A DNA stretch of 16,671 nt. Source: Chordibacter sp038110535 (GTDB taxonomy: Bacteria > Verrucomicrobiota > Verrucomicrobiia > Opitutales > Seribacteraceae). Location of the stretch: contig JAYNJW010000037.1 in NCBI GenBank assembly GCA_038110535.1, positions 1 to 16,671 of the forward strand. The letters run 5' to 3'. The notes below the pieces were generated by a model that was not told where the DNA came from, ran no database searches, and saw only the letters and a program-made list of their open reading frames with translations. This document shows positions 12,001 to 16,671 of this stretch, one piece after another; the stretch's first letter is position 1; the number at the start of each line of letters is the position of its first letter. Position numbers and translations under genes: made by a program.

Positions 12001-15000
12001 CTGTTGATGAAAATTATGGAGAAATAACCCGCATTTCTATGATCTCTTACGGAGAGGGTTATATAGATGAGCCCAAAGTATCTTTCTTTGGTGGAGGCGG
12101 AAGCGGAGCAGTAGCAAGTGCCATGGTAAGAAATGGTTCTATTACCCGAATCTCCCTATCTGAAGGAGGCAAGGATTATGATGATACTTTAGAGCTGAAT
12201 ATAACTTCGATATCAGATTTTAATGGATCGGGAGCTATTTTGGAGCCGGTTATTAGGAATGGAGTTATAACTGAAATCCCAATCTTAACAAAGGGTCTGG
12301 GCTATAAATCTTCTGATATGGTAGGAATATTTGATTTACAGAATGCCGTACGGGCTGGCTACGGGGCGAGGGCAGCCTTAGTAGTGGACGAGAATGGTTC
12401 GGTAGCATCAATAAATATACTTGATGGCGGGCAAGGTTATGACCTCAATTATTTACGGGTAGTGGTTGCGGGCTCCGGATATGGATTCGAGGCGGACATA
12501 CCATCTGTAACCATTGAGGACGGAGTGGTTCACGAAATTGTTATTTTAGACCCAGGCTCAGGGTACGCAGATGATATAAATTATTCGATTGAAGAAGTTG
12601 CTGGAACTGGAGGTATTGGATTTGGGTTAGATGCATCGATAAACGGAAGAGATGTAAAAAATGGAGTGGCGGTGGTATCATTAACCCAGCCTGGAAGCGG
12701 CTACGAATACCCGCCCAATGTCATCATCACTGGAGGATCGTCGAAATCATTTGGGTCTCCATTTGTGTTTACTCAAGGATCCATTGTTACCTTAGAGGCA
12801 GAGGTGCAAGATCCCGATGGATTTATTGAAGATGTAAGGTTTTATGGAAATGGAAAACTGTTAGGCAATGACCCGCTGGGCGGGATAGACTCTCTTACGA
12901 TTGTCAATTTTGGCAACCCAAGAGCATTCTCTGCGCCTCCCGTCATTTCTTTTGTCGGAGGAGGGGCTGGCGTAGGGGCAGAAGCCCAAGCAACCATTGA
13001 CGAAAATGGAACCTTAACAGGGGTTCAGATAACAGCTGCCGGGGTAAATTACACCTCGCCGCCAGCCGTTGTCATCAGTCCTAGCAATGGGGTAATTGTT
13101 GTGGCAGACATTGATACCGAAATCCGAAATAATGCCAGAAATATACCTGGCACTAACCGGTGGGTTGCAGACTGGAACACTAAATTTGCTGGAACCTTTA
13201 ACCTCTCGGTCGAGGCAATTGATGATCAGCAGAAGAGTTCACGCATTAGCACAGACCGATATGTTACCATTATTCCGGAGAGTTCATCTAAGTCACCAAG
13301 GGCTACGCTCTTGGGACCACCCGACCTTCGGACATATACCTCGGGCTCAAGACTAAAACTCTATGCCCAAGCTTATGATTTAGACGGTTCTTTGGAATGG
13401 GTTCAATTTTATGTTAATGGAGAGCCTTATGGAGATGCCCTACCTGGAAATCTCGAAAGAAGCAGTGCAAGCTTTCCTTACAGCTTGGATTGGGAGGTCC
13501 CCGCCCCGGGGGTTTACTCCTTTTTTGCCCGGGCGATGGACAACAGTGGAAATGGTGTCATGACAGGCATATCAACGATCACGGCGACCACAGGCACAGG
13601 AGAACTTCCGGAAGTAGAATTTCAAGCACCACTTAAAGTAGCACAGGCAAGACCAATCATTGATGACAATGGTAGTATTGTGGATTTTGAGATGATTGAT
13701 GGAGGTTTTGGTTATACTGTAGAACCGGAGGTTTATATTAGCGGGGGAGATGCCTATGCGATTGCCATTGCCGAGGTTGATCAAAATACCTCTAGCGCTA
13801 CATACGGACAGGTAATCGATATCCATGTGACGCAAAATGGATCAGGCTATGATGAAAATACAACTGCTGTATCCATCCTCAAAGGGTTCCCACTGATTAA
13901 GCCTGGTGGAGAGACGGCAATAGTAGAACTGCTCTTAGTGCCCATACAGAAGCAAGCAGCCGGGGCTGAGTACCAGCCATCATTTCCAATATTGGATGGT
14001 GGTGCCGGTTACACGGAACCCCCTGAAGTTGTAATTGAAGGACTTGGTACTGGCATGACAGCAGATGCTGTGATTGACCCAGACCGTGGAATAGTTACAG
14101 AAATCGTGCCCACTAACTTGGGTAGCGGTTATTACCAAACGGGAAATAAAGTGATACTTAAAGGGGGTTTTCCTCTCGAAACAAGATCGTTCATGGCTCA
14201 TTCAACTGATATTGATGGATCGGTTGTCGAAGTTACCCTTTTCCAGAATGGTCTCCCTCTTCAGACGGATCGTTTTCCACCTTACGAATTCGAGTGGGCA
14301 AGCGGAGCCTCTGGATACTATGATATTTACTTTGAAGCGTTGGATAATCAGGGAAACAGAAATGTTTCAGCAGTTATGCGAAGAGAGGTATTTTATTCTG
14401 AGGCACCGGAATTTCATCTACAACCTGCTTCAATGGCTAAAGCTTCGGCACAAGTAGATGAAAATGGCAGTTGGGAAACTGGAGAAGTCTCAATTGAGTA
14501 CGCTGGCAGCGGTTATCATGTCCCTCCTGAAGTAGTTTTTGTTGACCCTGATGGTACAGGTACTGGAGCCCGAGGATTTGCCTATTTGAGTGGTGATAAG
14601 GTAACTACAGTTGAAATAATAAATGCTGGTAGTGGATATTCGGAAAATTCGGAAATTCGCCTGATTGGAGGTCTCAACACTTCCTTGCAGCCCGTTCGTA
14701 TGGAATTAGGAAAAACATTACCCCTGGGAATATATGCTTATGATCCGGATACCATGATTAACCAAACTGGCTTTGTCTTAGAGATAAATGATGAAGAGAT
14801 TGATACATTTATAACTGGAGCAGATCCATACTTTTCTTTTCTTTGGACCCCAGAAAGACCGGGCGATTACAATATCCGTGTGCGTGGCTCATCTGTGGAT
14901 GGGACTGAAGCATTTACACAAAATCTCGATGTTGAGGTGTTTAACGATTCGAGAAACACAGTCACTATGCTGGCAACCGCACTAGTCGAAGATCCCATTC

Positions 15001-16671
15001 ATGCTGTAGGTAATATCTTTATTCTTCCCTTTCAAATCGACACGGTTCTTGGAACAGTCGAAGAGATCCGAGTTTTTGATAATGGGGTGGAAGTGGGCAG
15101 CTATCCCACGAGCCTAAGGAACAACCTTTCCTACGAACCGGGTTCTGGGTTCTTCAATTTTTATTGGGTTCCTAATTATGAGGGAAAACATGAGATCTTG
15201 GTTTCTGTAAAACTTCAAAATGGGCTATATGTCTTTTCTGAAGCTCATATTTTTGAAGCCGCACAGGGCTTGAATATCTTAATTTCACCATCATCCCGAG
15301 CCTTGGTTGATGACCCTTATCCGTTCTTGCTTCATGAACAATGCGCACAAGTTGGGGTTGAGGTAGAAGTTGGTCGCGGACAAGCCCCGGAGTTCTCTCA
15401 GGCATTTCTTTACGGAAATCAAATTCTGTTGGCTCACAAAATTTTCGAACCTGACTTTGCATATGAGTACAATGCATTAGGCTTTAGTAATAACAAAATA
15501 GCATGGAATTTTGACTGGAATGTCAGTTTCAAAGATTATGTTGATCTGCCGATTGACTCAAATAACACGGTTCAGGTTGATTTAAAAGTCATCGCGATAA
15601 CTAAAACTGACTTGTCTATGGGGGTTCAGGGACAGGAACTTGTCTCAGAAAGTGTACCCACCTTTATCCGAGCACTTGACATAAATGATGAGGTCAGCTC
15701 CATCGCCTTGTATTACAAAGCTGTATCGGGGCAAAGGTTGTGCGACATTAGAGACTTATATCCCGGTGGCCCTGGAGCTGAGGCACCTGATCCCGGAATT
15801 GATAAAAATAGGACGGATGGGGACCCTGACATAATAAAAGACATCGTCGACAGCCTAAGTGATGAAGATCTTGTGGACTTGGTTGGAGCTGAGGTCGTTA
15901 TTTATGGAGATTTCTTCCTAGACGCATGGGATTTTAGTGATCATAGGGACATCTACAGAGATGAATATGGAGCAAATCTCCTTAATTATATTACGGATGA
16001 AATTCAGAGCGATGATTACATCAGGTTTTATAAACCTGACGGTCACATTTATAGCGACAGAGACCAATTCCTAGGAGCCAGGGAAGGAGATTACTACACG
16101 AACCGCGTTAAATTCATTAACCGCCATTTCAAGAACAAGTACAATAAATTGCCTTTTACCGCACAGACTCTAACGGGAGCCAGCAAGATGTATGAAGCCA
16201 GAGAATTGGGCAATGTAGGGGTTGCCGCAGATTTTATCTTCAACTTGGTCAGAGAGCCGTCTATTCCTGGTACATCTGGCGTGGATCAAACCTATCTCCC
16301 TTATATGGAATCACGCCGAGAAATATATAAGGATAAGCTTGCGGTCTATTTGACAATTTTGAACCTTTCCGAGGATAAAAATTCAACCATTGCGGATTAT
16401 AACCCGGGTAATAACCGCCAAGCTGGCAAAATAGATTTTCAAAACTTTAATGAAGCTTCGAATTATTTTGTCCAAAGTTCTTTTGTCAGGCAGCAATTTA
16501 ATCTTTTATGGGATGATTCACCAATCAGTGATGTATCTACCAGTTGGAAACATGAAGAATGGTTTGGGTGGTTTATGGATGAAAAATATCCCTGGATTTA
16601 CCATGTGGATCTGGGATGGCTTTATAGTAATGGAACATCCCAAAAAAATATCTGGCTATACTCCGAATCCA
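1..16671 (+). CDS. Giant multidomain surface/secreted protein, partial at both ends (CARDB, PD40 propeller, Ig-like repeats, nested GxGY modules)
   Basis: One frame stays open across the entire window: codons start at 3, 6, 9 ... 16668, giving 5,556 residues, with two bases of an earlier codon before and one base of a later codon after. No start or stop is inside, so the signal peptide and promoter lie upstream and the stop lies downstream. Codon by codon the frame gives coherent domains: CARDB-like sandwiches, a seven-bladed PD40-type propeller, about nineteen bacterial Ig-like domains, DUF4214-like and PPC-like segments, and a Trp-rich tail typical of Verrucomicrobiota. The protein is rich in Asp, Glu, Gly, Asn, Ser and Thr and has only eight Cys. 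That fits an exported beta-rich protein. No catalytic motif was found. The likely role is an extracellular structural or adhesive protein (inference); ligand and partners are unknown. The C-terminal tail suggests the gene ends within tens of codons. The frame and coding status are near certain; the function is not. Confidence 0.97.
3..362 (+). other. CARDB-like beta-sandwich 1 (N-terminally cut)
   Basis: Residues 1-120. Alternating beta-strand pattern with a paired Trp segment (VPWSQARKW) and a closing strand after DMDDNLVEQSFSV. The closing 'D(D/N)N ... V' strand is typical of CARDB/APHP-type domains, which occur in extracellular bacterial and archaeal proteins as spacer or adhesion units. 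The window probably begins near the start of this domain. Assignment rests on pattern and on the clearer neighbouring copies. Confidence 0.5.
363..800 (+). other. CARDB-like beta-sandwich 2
   Basis: Residues 121-266. Opens with PDLDVSVNGV, a typical first strand 'PDL.V'. Contains NYTISGTVANIGQ, the 'G..V.N.G' strand of the family, and closes with AEQNYANNFGVSQIIEV, matching the CARDB 'E.NY.NN......V' signature (NYANN at residues 252-256). This is the clearest of the three N-terminal copies. Such domains are extracellular beta-sandwiches of the Ig/FN3 type, with no enzymatic role known. Confidence 0.75.
825..1220 (+). other. CARDB-like beta-sandwich 3
   Basis: Residues 275-406. Begins YPHLAFVPNSY, then FISFAMRNEGTRPV ('.V.N.G' strand) and TRVYLSKDLQVDENDFML, the 'YLS.D...D..D..L' segment that is very characteristic of CARDB. 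It continues with a G-rich turn, LTWFQKLPD and DYYLIIETENPD, the 'G.YYL....D....' strand. The final strand (TEYADKTPVFTL) precedes the linker to the propeller. Confidence 0.75.
2117..2395 (+). repeat. GxGY modules inserted in propeller blade 5
   Basis: Two GxGY units with anchor tyrosines at residues 717 (ITEGGLGY) and 769 (VIDPGKGY). Each is followed by a 'P.(I/V).I' strand, and a GSGAVL segment lies between them. They interrupt blade 5 just after SQAHNLVSG; the blade resumes at EGDIYFVDV (about residue 799). The consensus in this protein is a beta hairpin: 'I.(V/I)...G.GY..PP.V.I.GG(G).GA.A.A.(V)..G.(V)(T/S).I'. I know similar repeats from giant bacterial proteins and some phage tail fibres; no function is known to me. 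Confidence 0.75.
3063..3115 (+). other. Acidic DxNxDG loop, possible calcium site
   Basis: Residues 1021-1038 read DLNEDGFSDGRVNPD and place Asp1021, Asn1023, Asp1025, Gly1026 and Asp1029 in the spacing of a TSP3 or EF-hand-like calcium loop. It sits between the last early GxGY unit and the FEFD-like module of blade 6. No second loop or flanking helix is obvious, so calcium binding is only a suggestion. Confidence 0.3.
3150..3500 (+). other. FEFD-type module C, without inner insertion
   Basis: Residues 1050-1166. LTVSDKNNSLDPLIIEFRE matches the 'L.I.DGTG..VTFEFD' strands of the modules in Ig5 and Ig9, and TTTKSALRDAVIELINDYM matches their 'TRxNLVxA(I/L)' helix. Here only 23 residues separate IEFR (1085) from TKSAL (1108), against 135 and 126 residues in the other two. 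A Ser/Thr-rich turn (SSSSTST) occupies the place where those copies carry another domain. Moderately supported by motif order. Confidence 0.55.
3990..4307 (+). other. Ig-like domain 1 (divergent)
   Basis: Residues 1330-1435. Follows the propeller directly. Contains IPVVIDFDYNGDFYLSLYLN, then a loop with GGGDG, then GEFTLEVVAFDEGNATIAVS, which is the 'G.(Y/F).L.V.A.D..G' closing half of a bacterial Ig-like (Big_7 type) domain. The first half lacks the usual 'DPDG.I..V.FY.NG' motif, so it is a divergent member or a cap to the propeller. Confidence 0.5.
4308..4661 (+). other. Ig-like domain 2
   Basis: Residues 1436-1553. PPRIKISTP opens the domain, followed by INAFADDPDGAIKEVYFYVN, an almost textbook Big_7-type core ('A.DPDG.I..V.FYVNG'). 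The closing half is SLFAVAVDHSNNKVTS. Domains of this type are extracellular spacers or carbohydrate/protein-binding sandwiches. Confidence 0.8.
4662..5537 (+). other. Ig-like domain 3 region with degenerate GxGY insertion
   Basis: Residues 1554-1845. The N-terminal part has FPLMLNGNPDED and FGIDEIIFDPS. Around residues 1620-1705 come two worn GxGY units: IDENGSISAIRVLSGKDY with anchor Tyr1650, and a second ending AEIGNGYSIYP with Tyr1699. The domain then continues through SPLVIKVKTE, ESVSLMIDGSYV and YFSWVP to DYMLAAVVQDVSGNVVATN, a standard closing half. This may be two Ig-like sandwiches or one stretched by the insertion; boundaries are approximate. Confidence 0.55.
5538..5864 (+). other. 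Ig-like domain 4
   Basis: Residues 1846-1954. ESVILSVNVESQFEIEQVDF gives the central strands, FFINDRWVGSG matches 'FY.NG..(I/V)G', and GQYEVSYRAMDEKGNMAG is the usual 'G.Y.V...A.D..GN' closing half. Intact and uninterrupted. Confidence 0.75.
6048..6600 (+). other. FEFD-type module A (split), inside Ig5
   Basis: Residues about 2016-2200. The first part has ILSISDGTGKSVTFEFDND (FEFD at 2040-2043). The second part has TRNNLVTALKSAEQAGLISI (from 2175), a helix then a strand ending in IRSS. This order, strand-FEFD-helix-'L.IR', recurs in Ig9 and, uninterrupted, in propeller blade 6. I recall similar units in other giant bacterial repeat proteins; no function is known to me. Confidence 0.65.
6204..6461 (+). 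other. SYxG/EID/DGG module A, innermost insertion
   Basis: Residues 2068-2153. Strand FSIVSTSYTGVSGIAYVVEI, then YKYSTDGGKTFVEERIPI, a strand LLSRGHGVQIRF and the closing GHVAGDSWSFVV. The order 'SYTG ... Y.VEID ... (F/Y).(W/Y)S.DGG..F ... I.(I/A)G ... L..G..I.F ... GD.W.F.V' matches a repeat found in large bacterial surface proteins. A second copy is at 9474-9725. Confidence 0.7.
6930..7226 (+). other. Ig-like domain 6 (canonical)
   Basis: Residues 2310-2408. LPAIELGDVEQ, then LKAEAKDPDGTIAEVIFYTN and NGLSIGSDFTRPFELDYEI, then GHYEVYAIARDNSGNLVTSN. Every strand of a Big_7-type domain is present, in about 95 residues with no insertion. It serves as the internal reference for the interrupted copies. 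A Glu/Gly-rich linker (DEGGEEQEAP) follows. Confidence 0.88.
7227..7538 (+). other. Ig-like domain 7 (divergent)
   Basis: Residues 2409-2512. APLTLSVPFAYLGGVAEISG, then TIRALVYVNGNYVGDAH, the '.V.VYVNG..VG' core, and a shortened closing half EGYEVEMIVINGDE. It is the last sandwich before the helical segment. Confidence 0.6.
7539..7775 (+). other. DUF4214-like helical segment 1
   Basis: Residues 2513-2591. FSKALWNGLFDRNPEGAEI followed by YVAALRNGSMTRPQVIASL and RDRTEFINAR fits the DUF4214 pattern '(L/F)Y..L(F/L).R.P...(E/G)...(Y/W)...L..G.(M/S)(T/S)R..VI..(F/L)....EF'. DUF4214 units are found in large secreted bacterial proteins; their role is not established. This is one of few helical stretches in the protein. 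A low-complexity linker rich in Gly, Ser, Gln and Asn follows to about 7907. Confidence 0.65.
7908..8288 (+). other. PPC-like beta domain
   Basis: Residues 2636-2762. IISYIDDIDLFQIKSHEL matches the 'G....D.D.F.(I/F)' start of bacterial pre-peptidase C-terminal (PPC) domains. It continues with GILEVSLVKT, a central HHLGVYFKDGTYTNIA ('.(L/V).(L/V)Y..DG'), FSLSFDLSGL and DYYSIAFQGGRTLGGYTIS, matching '(G/D).YYI.(V/F).G......G.Y.(I/L)'. PPC domains accompany secreted peptidases and other exported proteins; no peptidase is adjacent here. Confidence 0.55.
8310..8849 (+). other. DUF4214-like helical segments 2 and 3
   Basis: Residues 2770-2949. One unit is EEFFTRLFRNKYEQEAGPIQ with ARGLELLNNSND and FLTNFVLDN. 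The next is AETALVYSALIGRAPTKTEV with PLMERAKMIMEMPDYAGRYG. The second reads like the common 'LY.ALLGR.PT..EV.......LA..I(L/M)..P(E/D)YA.R(F/Y)' form. Together with 7539-7775 these flank the PPC-like domain on both sides, giving a helical-beta-helical block in the middle of a beta-rich protein. Confidence 0.55.
8847..9179 (+). other. Ig-like domain 8
   Basis: Residues 2949-3059. MPEVDLPNLRNGREYDPGDP, then ADDGSIREIEVFLNGSLQGS (the 'DG.I..(I/V).(V/F)F.NG...G' core) and GEYTVEVVAEDIGGLTSRAT. Complete and uninterrupted. Confidence 0.8.
9315..9860 (+). other. FEFD-type module B (split), inside Ig9
   Basis: Residues about 3105-3287. STLSIQDGTGRGTVVFEFDS (FEFD at 3132-3135), then after the inner module TKHNLVEAINKVFNSGKLAI (from 3258) and IRAKSGHSDL. 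It keeps the pattern of module A: 'LSI.DGTG...(T/V)(F/V)FEFD' and 'T(R/K).NLV.A(L/I)......G.(L/I).IR(S/A)'. Confidence 0.65.
9474..9725 (+). other. SYxG/EID/DGG module B, innermost insertion
   Basis: Residues 3158-3241. NVSLSGSYMGTQPRTYLIEI, then DTFRWSLDGGANFNDSLIEI, HSLSGGLAITFAGDTNN and VGDRWRIEV. It aligns in order with module A at 6204-6461. The two copies differ widely at the DNA level, so this is not a recent duplication. Confidence 0.7.
10149..10604 (+). other. Ig-like domain 10 with GxGY insertion and missing closing half
   Basis: Residues 3383-3534. PYVELIYPKGRKAVLRF is the first strand. Two GxGY units follow, anchored at Tyr3427 (VDPGFGY) and Tyr3468 (SGSKY, degenerate), 41 residues apart. 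The host then resumes with RMGEEITLRAKLNDPLG and GVTFLSNGVPITQPV. The expected 'G.Y.....A.DN.G' closing half is absent; the chain runs into the Trp/Cys-rich island. Confidence 0.65.
10605..10880 (+). other. Trp/Cys/Pro-rich island of unknown function
   Basis: Residues 3535-3626. Four cysteines (3539, 3562, 3581, 3587) and eight tryptophans within residues 3576-3612 (3576, 3578, 3582, 3597, 3599, 3606, 3608, 3612), with motifs such as DWGWRRCWEQQHCHPGQY, PPWYWGD and YWQWPPPW. The composition is unlike anything else in the protein. It also has several His, Asp and Glu near the cysteines. It could be a small disulphide-stabilised or metal-holding unit, or an aromatic glycan-binding surface. I do not recognise a family. 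Confidence 0.6.
10890..11234 (+). other. Ig-like domain 11
   Basis: Residues 3630-3744. GVTAELINPSPTDPTLNRFT, then VGTVEEVRLFLDGQLL (core strand), YGYVWTPSRPGTYELSVQA and DNAGQVSE. The 'W.P...G.Y.L.V.A.DN.G' closing half is canonical. Confidence 0.82.
11235..11567 (+). other. Ig-like domain 12
   Basis: Residues 3745-3855. PPVVRMTEPVPGGFGD, INVLAYDPDGDLEYVKIFLN, NGEELGEP and FVLQAVAKDNDGNVVRSG. A complete Big_7-type unit with the classic DPDG. A long open frame on the opposite strand here is only a shadow. Confidence 0.85.
11568..11921 (+). other. Ig-like domain 13
   Basis: Residues 3856-3973. RPTVHVDNVTVNNEGVQIRA, then FGGISRVQFFINGVTLDAL, MDWKPEQAGTYNIYAMAVGS. The DPDG motif is replaced by NDNAFFGG, but the 'I..V.FFING' core and the 'W.P..AGTY.IYA.A' closing half are clear. 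Confidence 0.8.
12015..12745 (+). repeat. Tandem array of six GxGY modules
   Basis: Anchor tyrosines at residues 4020 (SYGEGY), 4059 (GGKDY), 4101 (KGLGY), 4146 (GGQGY), 4188 (PGSGY) and 4234 (PGSGY), spaced 39, 42, 45, 42 and 46 residues. Between anchors recur 'P.V..(F/I).GGG.GA.A.A' and '.NG.(I/V)(T/A).I.I' strands. This is the longest uninterrupted run in the window and the best template for a profile. The array lies in the loop after the first strand of Ig14. Confidence 0.85.
12885..13115 (+). repeat. GxGY module in the middle of Ig14
   Basis: Residues 4295-4371. A worn opening (SLTIVNFGNPRAFSAPPVIS), then VGGGAGVGAEAQATIDENG, LTGVQITAAGVNY (anchor Tyr4350) and SPPAVVIS. It separates the NGKLLG strand of Ig14 from its NRWVADW strand. 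Confidence 0.75.
13287..13604 (+). other. Ig-like domain 15
   Basis: Residues 4429-4534. SPRATLLGPPDLRTYTSGSR, LKLYAQAYDLDGSLEWVQFY, VNGEPYGDALPG and YSLDWEVPAPGVYSFFARAM with DNSGNG. Complete and uninterrupted. Confidence 0.87.
13605..14402 (+). other. Ig-like domain 16 with GxGY insertion after the first strand
   Basis: Residues 4535-4800. LPEVEFQAPL is the first strand; the host resumes about 180 residues later with FMAHSTDIDGSVVEVTLFQN, NGLPLQTDRFPPYEFEWASG and YYDIYFEALDNQGNRNVS. The inserted array has its own entry. Confidence 0.78.
13632..14180 (+). repeat. Four GxGY modules inside Ig16
   Basis: Anchors at Tyr4571 (IDGGFGY), 4616 (QNGSGY), 4670 (DGGAGY) and 4710 (NLGSGY). Units include VEPEVYISGG, QVIDIHVT, EPPEVVIEGLGTG and IVTEIVPT. 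Third-unit spacing is larger (54 residues) because of the segment AIVELLLVPIQKQAAGAEY. Confidence 0.82.
14403..14948 (+). other. Ig-like domain 17 with two GxGY modules after the first strand
   Basis: Residues 4801-4982. APEFHLQPAS is the first strand. GxGY anchors are at Tyr4838 (AGSGY) and Tyr4879 (AGSGY), 41 residues apart, with VPPEVVFVDPDGTGTGA between. The host resumes with LPLGIYAYDPDTMINQTGFV, LEINDEEIDTF, FLWTPERPGDYNIRVRGSS. Confidence 0.78.
14949..15266 (+). other. Ig-like domain 18
   Basis: Residues 4983-5088. NTVTMLATALVEDPIHAVGN, TVEEIRVFDNGVEVGSYPTS, FYWVPNYEGKHEILVSVKL. The '(E)(I/V)RVF.NG..VG' core and the 'W.P...G.(Y/H).(I/L).V.' closing half are clear. Confidence 0.78.
15267..15682 (+). 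other. Ig-like domain 19 (divergent, last sandwich)
   Basis: Residues 5089-5227. LNILISPSSRALVDDPYPF, VGVEVEVGRGQAPEFSQAFL, YGNQILLAHKIFE, WNFDWNVSF and NTVQVDLKVIAITKTDLSM. The order of strands fits an Ig-like unit, but the DPDG motif is lost and there is a longer central loop. It contains Cys5114. Confidence 0.6.
15683..16544 (+). other. C-terminal helical region with DUF4214-like units
   Basis: Residues 5228-5514. An acidic, partly helical stretch (DKNRTDGDPDIIKDIVDSL, SDEDLVDLVGAEVVIYGDFF) leads into NRVKFINRHFKNKYNKLPFT with SKMYEARELGNVGVAADFIF, which resembles DUF4214 ('VN.LY.N.FGR.P......G......L..G......A..FI'). A second unit follows: REIYKDKLAVYLTILNLSED and ASNYFVQSSFVRQQFN. Cys5247 lies near the start. 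The region joins the Ig-like stack to the tail. Family match is moderate. Confidence 0.5.
16545..16671 (+). other. Verrucomicrobiota-type Trp/Tyr-rich C-terminal tail (cut by window end)
   Basis: Residues 5515-5556. SWKHEEWFGWFMDEKYPWIY, then IYHVDLGWLYSNGTSQ and NIWLYSES. The pattern 'W....WFG.F.D...(P/G)WIYH..LGWLY..G.....IW(L/F)Y' recurs at the very C-terminus of many large exported proteins of Verrucomicrobiota as I know them, and usually ends shortly after a second 'LGW(L/W)(W/Y)T'. It may serve sorting or anchoring, but that is inference. It predicts a stop codon within tens of codons of the window edge. Confidence 0.75.

Larger units (their letters stand above)
11922..13286 (+). other. 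Ig-like domain 14, interrupted twice by GxGY modules
   Basis: Residues 3974-4428. First strand NVRLVSPGPHIENQAIAL. After the first GxGY block (12015-12745) the host resumes as GSIVTLEAEVQDPDGFIEDV and RFYGNGKLLGNDPLGG. A second GxGY block (12885-13115) follows, and only then the closing half NRWVADWNTKFAGTFNLSVE with AIDDQQKSS. All host strands exist, in order, spread over about 455 residues instead of about 100. Confidence 0.75.

Noticed and set aside
12015..14690. Possible recent tandem duplication or assembly artefact in the GxGY-rich part.
   Set aside because: Units are clearly diverged at the nucleotide level and no long identical repeats were seen, so collapsed or expanded repeats from assembly are unlikely.
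15172..15477. Minus-strand open frame of about 100 codons.
   Set aside because: Antisense to Ig18/Ig19. No family features; a shadow of the giant frame.

Overview
The whole window is one open reading frame. On the + strand, codons starting at positions divisible by three (first full codon at 3, last at 16668) run for 5,556 codons without a stop. Both ends lie outside the window, so the signal peptide, start codon, ribosome binding site, stop codon and terminator cannot be seen. I see no RNA gene, mobile element, CRISPR array, intergenic gap or second gene. Within the window, residue number is codon start divided by 3.

The protein is a giant, acidic, very cysteine-poor, all-beta protein, almost certainly exported and displayed on the cell surface or released. 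The best taxonomic clue is its extreme C-terminus (16545-16670): a Trp/Tyr-rich tail with the IYHVDLGWLY / IWLYS pattern. I know this tail from the ends of many large secreted proteins of Verrucomicrobiota, mainly the Opitutae side. The source is therefore probably a marine or aquatic verrucomicrobium, and the gene should end a few dozen codons past the window.

Layout: three CARDB-like beta-sandwiches (3-1220); a seven-bladed PD40/TolB-type beta-propeller (1281-3950) with large insertions in blades 5 and 6; Ig-like domains 1-7 (3990-7538); a DUF4214-like helical segment, a PPC-like beta domain and a second DUF4214-like segment (7539-8849); Ig-like domains 8-10 (8847-10600); a Trp/Cys-rich island (10605-10880); Ig-like domains 11-19 (10890-15682); a helical DUF4214-like region (15683-16544); and the C-terminal tail.

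The most striking property is nesting. Three accessory module types sit inside loops of host domains instead of between domains: a ~43-residue 'GxGY' beta module (about 23 anchors), a module built around FEFD ... TRxNL, and a module built around SYxG ... EID ... DGG. Two Ig domains (Ig5 and Ig9) carry the same three-level arrangement, Ig > FEFD > SYxG. A third FEFD-like module, in propeller blade 6, lacks the inner insertion. GxGY modules repeatedly occupy the same host-loop positions. This suggests that the protein grew by insertion of portable modules into permissive loops. No enzymatic active site was recognised; a structural, adhesive or ligand-binding surface role is inference.
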